The translations under genes were made by a program, and so were the position numbers. From contig BEHT01000001.1 of NCBI GenBank assembly GCA_002898575.1, forward strand, positions 1-64,000: 64,000 bases of DNA, written 5' to 3'. The stretch is from a bacterium HR17 (GTDB taxonomy: Bacteria > Armatimonadota > Fervidibacteria > Fervidibacterales > Fervidibacteraceae). This document shows positions 18,770 through 26,475 of the stretch, one piece after another. Position 1 is the first letter of the stretch. Every line of letters starts with the position of its first letter. Under the pieces are notes generated by a model. It was not told the origin of the DNA. It did not search any database and saw only the letters and a list, made by a program, of their open reading frames with translations.

Positions 18770-19498
18770 TCACGCTCCTTCGCCGACGAAAAAGTCGGCG
18801 GCGTTATCTTGCGGGGCGTAACCGACGAGTTGCTGGGCGTTGCTGATGTCCCAACGGCGCTTAAGATTATTGGACACCGCAAAGAAAACAGCAAAGGTGA
18901 CATCGCTGCGGATAGACTTGACGATCAACTGTGTCAAATCCTTTGGGCTGCACCACATCGCCAGCATCGCCGGCTCGCGTCGCAGCAACTCGCTGTCATA
19001 AGGCTGAAACCAACCGATGCGCAAGCAAACCATGGACATACCGAAACGGTCGGCGTAGTAGCGCGCCAGCGCTTCGCCAAACACTTTGGTGCAGGCGTAA
19101 ACGGTGACGGGGCGAACGGGCATCTCGGGTGTCACCCAAATGTCGGGTGCGTAGTTCAGGATGGTCTGGCAGGTGCTGGCGAAAACGACTTTGCGCACGC
19201 CCGCTTGCCGTGCCGCCTCAAATGCCGTGTAAACGCCCAGCAAGTTTATCGGCAGCAAGCGCGTGACGAAATCGTCTTCATCGGGCACCGCTGCCAAATG
19301 CACCATCGCCGTCACACCTTCGCAGGCGCGCCGCATCGCGTCCAAGTCGCGGATATCAGCGGCTACCACTTCGTCATCGCCTTCGGGGGTCAACGAACGC
19401 ACATCCAGCAACCGCAGCGCGAAATGCTCCCGCAGCAACGGCGCGATCGCTGTCCCGATGCGCCCAGCCGCACCCGTGACCAAAATGCGTTCACGCAT
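18770..19498 (-). CDS. NAD-dependent epimerase/dehydratase family protein (uronate dehydrogenase-like)
   Basis: 242 residues from the ATG with GGAGGTG upstream. Extended SDR: Rossmann start ILVTGAAGRIGTAIA, DIRDLD, VHLAAVPDED, NLLGVYTAFEAARQAGV, catalytic YACTK (Y-x-x-x-K) with Ser in FASTC, and a C-terminal NNLKRRWDISNAQQLVGYAPQDNA very like uronate dehydrogenase. These oxidise hexuronates to lactones or act on related sugars. Seven bases before galT in the same operon, suggesting sugar metabolism. Confidence 0.85.
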   Translation of the reverse strand: MRERILVTGAAGRIGTAIAPLLREHFALRLLDVRSLTPEGDDEVVAADIRDLDAMRRACEGVTAMVHLAAVPDEDDFVTRLLPINLLGVYTAFEAARQAGVRKVVFASTCQTILNYAPDIWVTPEMPVRPVTVYACTKVFGEALARYYADRFGMSMVCLRIGWFQPYDSELLRREPAMLAMWCSPKDLTQLIVKSIRSDVTFAVFFAVSNNLKRRWDISNAQQLVGYAPQDNAADFFVGEGA

Positions 19499-19548
19499 GC
19501 CCACCACCTCCAAGGACAACGGTTAGAGCGCCCCATGTTGCACCTTCT

Positions 19549-20580
19549 TCATGCCAGAATGTCATAAAGCGCCCAATCAACGGTGCCTTCAGGGCGCACG
19601 CCCCGCTCAAAGAAATCCGTCAGCGCCTTCAGTGTCATTTCGCCGATTTGCCAATAGCCGTAAACGCCTGCGCCCGCGATGTGTGGCGTGATGTAGCAAT
19701 TGGGCAAAAAGCGCAAAGGATGGTCAGCGGGCAACGGTTCGGGGTCGGTCACATCCAGCACGGCGACGAGGGGGCGCCTTTGCAACGCCTGCACCAACGC
19801 GTCCGTGTCCACCAACTTGCCCCGCGCCGTGTTAATGAAGATGGCGCCGTCCTTCATCAGCGCGAAATGGCGTTCGCCGACCATGCCCACCGTTTGCGGC
19901 GTCAGCGGTGCGTGCAGCGAAATGAAGTCACTTTGCGCAAACAGCGCCTCTAAGCCCACCAACTCCGCGCCCAGATGGCGTGCCTGCTCCTCTGTCACAT
20001 ACGGGTCGGCGAGCAAAATGTGCACATCGTGGAACGCCCGCAGTAAGCGGATGACTTCACGCCCGACACGGCTGGCGCCGATGATGCCGACGGTGCTGCC
20101 GTTGAGGGTCGGAAAGTTTGTCGGCAACGCTTTGTCGCGCCACACGCCTCGCTCCCGATAGGCGGCGATATGGTCAAACAACCGTCGTGCCGCCAGCACC
20201 ATCAGAGCGATCGTCATCTCGGCGACATTGACCGCCAACGCTTGGGCACAACTGACGACGGTGACCCCACGGGGGATGCAAAAGCGCGGCACGATGTCGT
20301 CGGGGAAAAGGAACTTGACCGAGCCCGCCATGTGGACGATCAGTCGCAGTTTATCTGCCCGTGCCCACACGGCTTCGGTGAAGGGTGGCGCACCCCAACC
20401 TGTCAACACGGCGTCCACACCGCTGATGCGCTCTGCCAACTCATCGCTCGTCCAGCGCCGGTCAGTCTCGTTGGCGACGGTCGTCCAACGCCGCTGCAGC
20501 GCCTGCCAAGTGGACGGGCGCATCTTCATCGTCCGTTCGCTTTGAGGCACGACGCACAGCACCCGCACGCTAACAGCCAC
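19549..20580 (-). CDS. D-2-hydroxyacid dehydrogenase
   Basis: 343 residues with an NAD domain in the middle: GIIGASRVGREVIRLL (note G-A-S-x-x-G where the family normally has G-x-G-x-x-G), then FINTARGKLVDTDALVQAL with the catalytic Arg, VLDVTDPEPLP with the Glu and ITPHIAG with the His. The family reduces 2-oxoacids or oxidises D-2-hydroxyacids such as glycerate and phosphoglycerate. Substrate unknown. The GTG/ATG region is not obviously preceded by a strong RBS; N-terminus MAVSVRVLCVVPQSERT is my choice. Confidence 0.88.
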   Translation of the reverse strand: MAVSVRVLCVVPQSERTMKMRPSTWQALQRRWTTVANETDRRWTSDELAERISGVDAVLTGWGAPPFTEAVWARADKLRLIVHMAGSVKFLFPDDIVPRFCIPRGVTVVSCAQALAVNVAEMTIALMVLAARRLFDHIAAYRERGVWRDKALPTNFPTLNGSTVGIIGASRVGREVIRLLRAFHDVHILLADPYVTEEQARHLGAELVGLEALFAQSDFISLHAPLTPQTVGMVGERHFALMKDGAIFINTARGKLVDTDALVQALQRRPLVAVLDVTDPEPLPADHPLRFLPNCYITPHIAGAGVYGYWQIGEMTLKALTDFFERGVRPEGTVDWALYDILA

Positions 20581-20640
20581 CGTCGTTCGCCTCCCCCGAA
20601 GTTGCGATGTAGCGCAAAATTGGAACGAATTGGCGGCGCC

Positions 20641-21852
20641 TTATTTGCTGGCTTCACGCAGGCGTTGGGTTGCGGCTTGAACCATGTCGCGAAGGCTAAA
20701 CCCCAACGGTTGCCCTTGTTCTACTTTGCGGCGTGCCGATCGGACGGCGTCAACGGCGCCTGTTGGGACGAAGTTGTGCCATGGGGCTTTCCCTTGCGTG
20801 CCCCACCAGTCCACCCGTTCACTGTAGCACCACACATATTCGTCGGTCGTGTATAGCGCCCAGTAGACATTGTGCTCAAACCAACGGGCGCGTTCGTCGG
20901 GTGTCAGGTAGAAACTCAAAAACCGTTCGGGTTTGGGTTGGCGCAACCCAAACACCTGGTCCATGTAGAGGGCAAAGCCTGCCTGCACCTGAGCGACATA
21001 CTTGCGCCGGTTTTCGGGGGCAATGAGCGTCAGCGCTCGCTGCTTCATCAGGTGATAGGCGCGAAAGTATTGCTCGGCGTCGGTGTAGTAGTAGGCGGGT
21101 TCGTTGCCGTCAACGATGACGACTTGTTCGTTGACGGCGTCCAGCATCCCGTTCAAAAACGCGGGCAGCAACCCGTAACCATGTTGGCTCAAACGCTTCA
21201 TGCGCTCCGCTGCGTCGGGGATGTCCACGATGTCGGGGAACAGGCTGAGTTGGAAAAAGGTCAGCAGGCGCAAGTTGGGAAACTCACTTTGTAGCGCTCG
21301 CATGAACCGACGCCCGCATTCGCGCACCCGTTGCCAATAGTCGGTGAACGTTTTGGTCGCCGCCTGCGGTTGGTCGGGGTAGCGCCATGGGTTGCCGTCG
21401 TAAGGTTCGGGGTCAAAACAGATGCCGACCAATCCGCCTTGACGGGCGACGCGGGCGATCCAGCGGGCGTTCGTTTCCGCCGCTTGCCAGTGGGATTCGT
21501 TGAACCAGTCCCACCCTTTTTCCGCCGTGCCCCACATCAGAACGAAGTTATCGGTGAAGCGGGTGAATTTGGTCGCTTGCAAGTTGGCGATGTCATCGGT
21601 GTATTCGGCGAGGTTGACGGCGTCCGTGCGGAAGATGTGGGCGGGGCGTTTCGTCCAGCCGCCTTTCAACCGCAGCACAACGCCGTCAAAAAACGGGCAG
21701 CGTTGCTCCATCGCCTGGATGTTTGCCCGCACGAACGCCGTATCGGGCACATCCCAGCCATACTCAACGAGTTTTTTGCGCGGTTGCTCAAACGGTCCCA
21801 CAGCACTTATACTCCACCCAACGAGCACAGCAGCGGCGAGCAACCGACGCAT
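20641..21852 (-). CDS. Secreted protein of unknown function, possible TIM-barrel hydrolase
   Basis: 403 residues with a signal peptide (MRRLLAAAVLVGWSISAVG). The mature start (YGWDVPDTAFVRANIQAME and FDGVVLRLKGG) recalls an unnamed family of secreted proteins in Armatimonadota, Verrucomicrobia and Planctomycetes. Internally GICFDPEPYDGNP, LLTFFQLSLFPDI, VVIVDGNEPAYYY and VWCYSERVDWWG have Asp/Glu residues at strand ends, as a glycosidase-like barrel would. No catalytic pair can be asserted. It lies downstream of wecB but 128 bases apart; independent transcription is possible. Confidence 0.65.
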   Translation of the reverse strand: MRRLLAAAVLVGWSISAVGPFEQPRKKLVEYGWDVPDTAFVRANIQAMEQRCPFFDGVVLRLKGGWTKRPAHIFRTDAVNLAEYTDDIANLQATKFTRFTDNFVLMWGTAEKGWDWFNESHWQAAETNARWIARVARQGGLVGICFDPEPYDGNPWRYPDQPQAATKTFTDYWQRVRECGRRFMRALQSEFPNLRLLTFFQLSLFPDIVDIPDAAERMKRLSQHGYGLLPAFLNGMLDAVNEQVVIVDGNEPAYYYTDAEQYFRAYHLMKQRALTLIAPENRRKYVAQVQAGFALYMDQVFGLRQPKPERFLSFYLTPDERARWFEHNVYWALYTTDEYVWCYSERVDWWGTQGKAPWHNFVPTGAVDAVRSARRKVEQGQPLGFSLRDMVQAATQRLREASK

Positions 21853-21979
21853 TTTCGCTCACCCCCTTGTCCTTACATCACAGTGCCCCTTCGTTGCCGC
21901 TCAAACCGTTGGCGCGAAGCCCGTCTTTGTTCCCGCCACTTGGTCAACACAACCCCTGCTCATCCAAAGACCCACACGG

Positions 21980-23140
21980 TTAGCCGTTCATCGGCGGTGC
22001 AAATTCTTCAGGGCGTTCACCCCATCCGAAAAAATGCAAAAGGGCGCGTTTGATGCGGTCCGCCGCTTTGCCGTCCCCGTAAGGGTTGACGGGGCGTCGC
22101 ATCGCTTGGTAGGCTTGCTCATCTGTCAGCAAGCGGGTGACTTCGGCGACGATGCGGTCTTCGTCCGTGCCGATCACCTTCACGACGCCGGCTTCAACGG
22201 CTTCAGGGCGCTCCGTTTTCTCGCGCAAGACCAAAACCGGTTTGCCCAAGGTCGGTGCTTCCTCTTGCACGCCGCCGCTGTCGGTGACGATGAGGTAGGC
22301 ATCCCGCATTAGCCGCACGAACTCAAAGTAGTCGGGCGGCTCGCATAAAATGACACGGGTGTGAGCGCCCATCTCGCGACGGGCGACCTCCCGCACGACC
22401 GGGTTTTTGTGCATCGGGAAAACGATGCGCACCTCAGGAAAGGTGTCGGCGATGCGCCGCAGCGCCCGACAAATGCGCACCATCGGTTCGCCCCAATTTT
22501 CCCGCCGGTGCGCCGTCACCAAAATCATTCGTTCGTCCGTCGGCTCCCTTTCACCCAACCGTTGCACTGTCCACAACAACGCGTCCACGACCGTGTTGCC
22601 CGTCACGAAAATGCTGCTTTCGGACACGCCTTCACGCAGCAGGTTTTGCTTGGCGCGCTGCGTCGGGGCGAAATGCAAGTCGGCGATGGTGCCGATGAGC
22701 CTGCGGTTGATTTCCTCAGGAAAGGGCGCGAACTTATCGCCGGTCCGCAGCCCCGCCTCAATGTGCCCGCACGGGATGCGATGGTAGTAAGCGACCAAAG
22801 CGCCCACGAACGCCGTCGTCGTGTCGCCCTGCACCAACACCAAGTCGGGCTGCTCTGCCTGCAGCACCTTATCGATGCCGTCCGTTGCGCGGCTGGTGAT
22901 GTCCGCCAGTGTTTGCCCTTCCCGCATGATGTTCAAGTCGTAACGGGGCGTCATCCCGAAGAAGTGCAAAAACTGATCCAGCATCTCGCGGTGCTGGGCG
23001 GTGACCGTAATGACGACCTCAAAGCGCTCATCGGCGGAAAGGGCGTGGACGACGGGCGCCATTTTGATAGTTTCCGGTCGTGTCCCGAAAATCGGCATGA
23101 CTTTGAGGCGAGCGGCAAAGGATAAGTTAGTTGACAGCAT
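21980..23140 (-). CDS. wecB: UDP-N-acetylglucosamine 2-epimerase (non-hydrolysing)
   Basis: 386 residues. Converts UDP-GlcNAc to UDP-ManNAc for surface polysaccharide or teichoic-type linkage units. Landmarks: FGTRPETIKMAPVV, TAQHREMLDQFL, LVQGDTTTAFVGAL, HIEAGLRTGDKFAPFPEEINRR (kept here as three motifs: GHIEAGLRT, PFPEE, NRR), VTAHRREN with the His-Arg-Arg-Glu-Asn signature and DSGGVQEEAPTLGKPVL. Length is normal. wecA (25007) and a TagA/WecG-type transferase (51091) are elsewhere in the window, so the ManNAc route is probably complete. Confidence 0.94.
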   Translation of the reverse strand: MLSTNLSFAARLKVMPIFGTRPETIKMAPVVHALSADERFEVVITVTAQHREMLDQFLHFFGMTPRYDLNIMREGQTLADITSRATDGIDKVLQAEQPDLVLVQGDTTTAFVGALVAYYHRIPCGHIEAGLRTGDKFAPFPEEINRRLIGTIADLHFAPTQRAKQNLLREGVSESSIFVTGNTVVDALLWTVQRLGEREPTDERMILVTAHRRENWGEPMVRICRALRRIADTFPEVRIVFPMHKNPVVREVARREMGAHTRVILCEPPDYFEFVRLMRDAYLIVTDSGGVQEEAPTLGKPVLVLREKTERPEAVEAGVVKVIGTDEDRIVAEVTRLLTDEQAYQAMRRPVNPYGDGKAADRIKRALLHFFGWGERPEEFAPPMNG

Positions 23141-23163
23141 CTCTTTGCCTCCTTAACTAACGG

Positions 23164-23342
23164 ATAATCAGTAGATCACAATGAAGGGACAAACGGCAGT
23201 TTGAAACTGCCGTCGCCTATAAAGGACAACGCTACCGACAATTTAGGTATTTCCAAAGAACGGTAGGGTCGGGGCTTGCCCCCCGACAGACGTTTGAAAC
23301 TCCCATCCTCTTGTGACACGTCCATTGTGATCCACTGATAAT
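23164..23342. repeat. MITE-like element with imperfect 22-base terminal inverted repeats
   Basis: Left end ATAATCAGTAGATCACAATG (23164-23183) is mirrored by the right end CATTGTGATCCACTGATAAT (23323-23342): 18 of 20 positions pair. Between them is the 111-base module 23191-23301 that recurs at 43169-43279, including the palindrome ACGGCAGTTTGAAACTGCCGT (23193-23213). No reading frame of note and no transposase in the window. The element sits just upstream of the sigma-factor island. Confidence 0.55.
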
Positions 23343-23375
23343 CGGTTTTGACTTCACATTCCGAGACACAAATGT

Positions 23376-23460
23376 AGCGTCGGGTTTCTATACCCGACGC
23401 TCCTATTTTGGTCGCAGCTAAAGCCGCTCACCTAAGTCCCTGTTTGTAGGGGGCTTTAGC
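23376..23460. repeat. Two perfect hairpins upstream of the sigma-factor gene
   Basis: Hairpin one pairs AGCGTCGGG (23376-23384) with CCCGACGCT (23393-23401), 8-base loop; the GTCGGG hairpin reappears at 42199 and inside the 43169 repeat, so it belongs to a dispersed family. Hairpin two pairs GCTAAAGCC (23417-23425) with GGCTTTAGC (23452-23460). No other features are seen in 23343-23490. Confidence 0.5.
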
Positions 23461-23490
23461 CCTGGCTTTTTATTCTGGCAGCGTTAGGGT

Positions 23491-24018
23491 TTGCGAGGCA
23501 TAACTGAGGCGGTGAAGAGCCATGGGGCAACGAAGATAACTAAGCCCAAATGTTGTGGGGAAGTTCAAAAGCGGGTGAGAGGGTATCGCTTCAGTCCCGA
23601 AGATGTGGAAGAAGCCGTCCAAGAGGTCTGCCTGCGCTGTCGCTTGTATCAGCAGCGGTTTAAGACCCCTCCTCCTAAATCGTGGCTTTTTAAGGTCGCC
23701 GACAATGTTTGCAAAGACATGCTAAAGCGTGGCAAGGAAGCCCCCATCCCTTTCTCTCAATTGGCGGACGAGGAAGGGGAGTTTGACCCTGAAGAAATTC
23801 AGGATGAGAGGGATTGGGCACAGTGGGCGTTCCGCTGCGAGGTGCAAGAAGCGTTAGAGCGCCTTTCGCCGACTTACCGAAAAGTTTTAGTCTGGCGGTT
23901 CATAGAGGGCTTAACTCAAAAGGAGATAGCGGAAAAGCTTGGATGCCAGGTGAGGAGCGTGAAGGTGCTTATCAGCAAGGCGAAGCAATCCTTCAAAAAG
24001 CGATGGCAAGCAGGTTAA
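23491..24018 (+). CDS. RNA polymerase sigma-70 family factor (ECF type)
   Basis: Up to 175 residues (TTG start at 23491; a GTG at 23512 is possible; no strong RBS, so the start is uncertain). Region 2: FSPEDVEEAVQEVCLRCRLY and SWLFKVADNVCKDMLKR. Region 4: LERLSPTYRKVLVWRFIEGL then LTQKEIAEKLGCQVRSVKVL, a helix-turn-helix that reads the -35 box, and KAKQSFKKRW. The two ends match ECF sigma factors, though the beginning of region 2 looks short. No anti-sigma factor is adjacent in recognisable form. Local base composition is visibly more AT-rich than flanks. Confidence 0.85.
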   Translation: MRGITEAVKSHGATKITKPKCCGEVQKRVRGYRFSPEDVEEAVQEVCLRCRLYQQRFKTPPPKSWLFKVADNVCKDMLKRGKEAPIPFSQLADEEGEFDPEEIQDERDWAQWAFRCEVQEALERLSPTYRKVLVWRFIEGLTQKEIAEKLGCQVRSVKVLISKAKQSFKKRWQAG

Positions 24019-24025
24019 TTTCCCC

Positions 24026-24057
24026 AATCGCCCAAAATTCCGACAAAATCGCCCAAA
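24026..24057. promoter_or_regulatory. Paired AATCGCCCAAA direct repeats, candidate operator
   Basis: AATCGCCCAAA occurs at 24026-24036 and again at 24047-24057, 21 bases apart, that is two turns of the helix, in the 130-base gap between the sigma gene and the next small gene. A TTGACC box follows at 24076. Nothing else recognisable is in the gap. Function is inferred from the phasing only. Confidence 0.35.
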
Positions 24058-24148
24058 GAGGCGGCAAAAGACAGGTTGACCTTTAGGACAAAAATTTGTA
24101 GCGCTGCCATCTTGCCGGCAAACGGTTAACACTGGAGGGGCAAACGAA

Positions 24149-24382
24149 ATGGTGAAGTCAAGGAAGTTGGAAATAATAGGCATCCCTATCGCTCTGGCAG
24201 TGCTTCTTGTCAGTTTTGTTCAGAATACACCTGAAGGGCAGCGATGGTTTGACTACTGGAAGTCACGACGGAAAGCCACGCGATTTATCCATGCCCTTCA
24301 ACAAGACCCACCTCTGGGGACGAATTTATCCTCTCTTCCTCAACTTCGCCCTATCAATGAGATAATCCTGCCCGACAGGTGA
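24149..24382 (+). CDS. Small single-pass membrane protein, unknown
   Basis: 77 residues, ATG preceded by GGAGGGG. One hydrophobic segment (IIGIPIALAVLLVSFV, ~ residues 9-24) follows a basic start MVKSRKLE, so the short N-terminus is inside and the ~50-residue remainder outside. The stop overlaps the GTG of the next gene by GTGA, suggesting translational coupling; a -1 slip at the junction would join the two into one ~200-residue protein. No homologue recognised. Confidence 0.6.
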   Translation: MVKSRKLEIIGIPIALAVLLVSFVQNTPEGQRWFDYWKSRRKATRFIHALQQDPPLGTNLSSLPQLRPINEIILPDR

Positions 24383-24744
24383 AATTGAATGTGCCCCAAG
24401 ATGTCCTTAAAAGGGTGGACGAAAGGTTGCTAAAAGCCAGGGGCATTCATTGGACAAATTATTTTCTTTTTCATCGGCAGGCTCTTGACGAACTTTATCG
24501 CCGTGGAGAGGCACCGATAAGTTACAGTCAAATTCTGCAAATTCGTGGTGATGCCACACCGCTTGCTTATTGCAGAGAGCATAGAGAGCCTTATTTAGCC
24601 GTTTTTCCGGGTTTTCGTGCATATTGGTTCTTTCCAGAAGCCCCGATCGTTGTGTTGAGGAGAGATGGCAGTGTAAGTTTAAGTTTTAAAGGCAGCACCT
24701 CAAAGACAGGGATAGACACCCTTGTGGATGCCTTGACGCTGTGA
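24379..24744 (+). CDS. Small protein of unknown function
   Basis: 121 residues from a GTG overlapping the previous stop (GTGA). No hydrophobic segment long enough for the membrane; mixed alpha/beta composition with FYWFFPEAPIVVLRRDGSVSL-like strand pairs near the end (YWFFPEAP and VVLRRDGSVSLSFKG) and two Cys-poor halves (single C at ~85 region: LAYCREH). Could be the extracellular half of the preceding anchor, or an independent partner. No family recognised. Confidence 0.55.
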   Translation: MKLNVPQDVLKRVDERLLKARGIHWTNYFLFHRQALDELYRRGEAPISYSQILQIRGDATPLAYCREHREPYLAVFPGFRAYWFFPEAPIVVLRRDGSVSLSFKGSTSKTGIDTLVDALTL

Positions 24745-24779
24745 TTGTAAGTGTAGACTAAAAAACGGAGGTGAGTAAA

Positions 24780-24989
24780 ATGATGGGCTGTAGGTCGTAT
24801 AAGGCGGTGAAGAAGATGTTGATTGTGTTCGTCCTTACAATCTTGGCGTGGTTTTGTGGGGAAGTAATTGCCCAATGCCAATGGGGTTGCATCAATGTGA
24901 ACTCTTTTCGGAGTGACATGACCTATGACCTTGGCTGTTGTGGCAGGGCTTGGAAACCTAGGGAGCCTATCGGCGCTCTTAGCGAGTGA
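24780..24989 (+). CDS. Secreted Cys-rich peptide, unknown
   Basis: 69 residues from the second ATG (24780), which lies 5 bases after GGAGGTGA; a GTG at 24771 is the alternative. Signal peptide with basic start and core MLIVFVLTILAWFCGEVIA. The mature peptide has four or five cysteines in pattern CQWGC ... CC (near YDLGCCGRAW), with several aromatic and Gly residues, so one or two disulphides are likely. It ends 18 bases before the convergent wecA stop. No family recognised. It is the last gene of the AT-richer sigma-factor group. Confidence 0.55.
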   Translation: MMGCRSYKAVKKMLIVFVLTILAWFCGEVIAQCQWGCINVNSFRSDMTYDLGCCGRAWKPREPIGALSE

Positions 24990-25006
24990 GCCTCCTCTTT
25001 AACGGC

Positions 25007-25957
25007 TCACACCTTCGGTCGGGTCAGCAAAATCGCCAGAAGGCAAAAGATTAGCGTAAGGGCGTAAAGCACCAAAACGGCTTGGCGCTGGTCAAAACCG
25101 CTGTCTAAAAGCCGATGGTGAAGGTGTTCTCTGTCAGCGCTGAAAATGGGACGGCGGGAAAGCCAACGACGAAAGATGGCAAAAGCGGTATCGGAGATGG
25201 GATAAGCCAACATGATGCCCGTCATGAACAAGACCGATAAGGCGGCGATGCTTTTCACCGCGCCCAAAACGGACAAGGTCGCGAACAAATAGCCCAGCGC
25301 CATTGCGCCCGTGTCGCCCATGAAGACGCGGGCGGGATGAAAGTTGTAGGGCAAAAAGCCGATGCACGCGCCGGCGACAGCGGCGAAAGCGACGGCGACA
25401 GGGGTTAACCCTTGCACTGCTGCGAGGAAGGTTAAGGTCAGAGCGGCGAAGAAAGAGACACCGGCTGCCAGACCGTCCAAACCGTCAATCAGGTTGATGG
25501 CGTTGATTAAACCGACAATCCACAAAAGCGTTAACAGCCACGCTTGCCACTCCGCCAAGAAGAGGTAACCGTCGCCGACAGGGTTGTTGAGAAACTTGAT
25601 ACGGACACCGAAAGCGAGGGGCAACAACGCTGCAACGATTTGCCCCGCTAATTTCACTTTGGCGGGGAGGCTGTAGCGGTCGTCCAGCGAACCCACCGCA
25701 ACGATCACGAAAAGCCCCGCCGCTAACCCGAGGGTTTCGGCGGGAAGCTCGGGCAGAAAGAGCCACCCAATCCCCGCACCGCTGATGACGCCGGCGACGA
25801 TGGCAACGCCGCCCCAGCAAGGGATAGGCTCGCGGTGCACCTTGCGGGCGGACGGGCGGGCGAGGACACCCCACCGCCACGCCCAGCGGATGGAGAGGGG
25901 GGTAAAAACTAAACCGACGATGGCGCTGATCAAGAAGGCGAAGGCGATAGCGATCAC
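25007..25957 (-). CDS. wecA: Undecaprenyl-phosphate sugar-1-phosphate transferase (WecA/TagO)
   Basis: 316 residues, about ten membrane segments. Transfers a HexNAc-1-phosphate from UDP-sugar to polyprenyl phosphate, starting surface polymer synthesis in the inner membrane. Catalytic motifs of the family are intact: KVHREPIPCWGGVAI, VGSLDDRYSLPAKVKL (DD), INLIDGLDGLAAGV (D-G-x-D-G-L), RVFMGDTGAMALG (the catalytic Asp) and DREHLHHRLL (HH motif). Ends with ATGA overlap to rpiB: the rpiB gene's last bases overlap this start. Confidence 0.93.
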   Translation of the reverse strand: MIAIAFAFLISAIVGLVFTPLSIRWAWRWGVLARPSARKVHREPIPCWGGVAIVAGVISGAGIGWLFLPELPAETLGLAAGLFVIVAVGSLDDRYSLPAKVKLAGQIVAALLPLAFGVRIKFLNNPVGDGYLFLAEWQAWLLTLLWIVGLINAINLIDGLDGLAAGVSFFAALTLTFLAAVQGLTPVAVAFAAVAGACIGFLPYNFHPARVFMGDTGAMALGYLFATLSVLGAVKSIAALSVLFMTGIMLAYPISDTAFAIFRRWLSRRPIFSADREHLHHRLLDSGFDQRQAVLVLYALTLIFCLLAILLTRPKV

Positions 25958-26451
25958 GCGTTGCGCCCTCCTTGTGCGCTACGCGGAAGGGCTTCCAGTG
26001 CGACGATTTTACTGATGCGGCGGCGATGGCGCTCTTCGCCGCTGAAGGATGTCTGCAACCACGCTTGAACGATAGACCACGCCAACTCTTCGCCGATCAC
26101 GCGCGCCCCCAACGCCAGCAAGTTGGCGTCGTTATGGGCACGCGCCATGCGTGCGGTGTATTCGTTCCAACAGAGGGCGCACCGGGCGCCCGGCACCTTG
26201 TTGGCAGCGATAGCGCTGCCGATGCCCGTGCCGCAGATGACGATACCCACGTCACATTGCCCGTTGACGACGGCATGGGCGACAGCGGCGGCGAAATCGG
26301 GGTAGTCACAGGGTTGGGTGTCGTGTGTGCCGAAGTCAACACACTGATAGCCTGCTTGTGCCAGACGGGTCTTTAGCCATTCTTTCAGGGAGAAGCCAGC
26401 GTGGTCGCTGGCGAGTCCGATACAGAACGGCGGTGACGCATCCCCCATCAC
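25954..26451 (-). CDS. rpiB: Ribose-5-phosphate isomerase B / LacAB family
   Basis: 165 residues. Interconverts ribose 5-phosphate and ribulose 5-phosphate in the pentose phosphate pathway. IGLASDHAGFSLKEWLK is the N-terminal substrate loop and VGIVICGTGIGSAIAANK carries the catalytic Cys of the family. RCALCWNEYTARMARAHNDANLLALG is the typical next block. The C-terminal ~20 residues (ISKIVALEALPRSAQGG) extend a normal RpiB and overlap wecA by ATGA. Confidence 0.93.
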   Translation of the reverse strand: MMGDASPPFCIGLASDHAGFSLKEWLKTRLAQAGYQCVDFGTHDTQPCDYPDFAAAVAHAVVNGQCDVGIVICGTGIGSAIAANKVPGARCALCWNEYTARMARAHNDANLLALGARVIGEELAWSIVQAWLQTSFSGEERHRRRISKIVALEALPRSAQGGRNA

Positions 26452-26475
26452 TGCAGTCGCCTCCGGGCGTTTTCG

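Noticed and set aside
23191-23301. CRISPR array
   Set aside because: Only two distant copies in the window, no regular spacing, no cas genes; palindromic intergenic repeats fit better.
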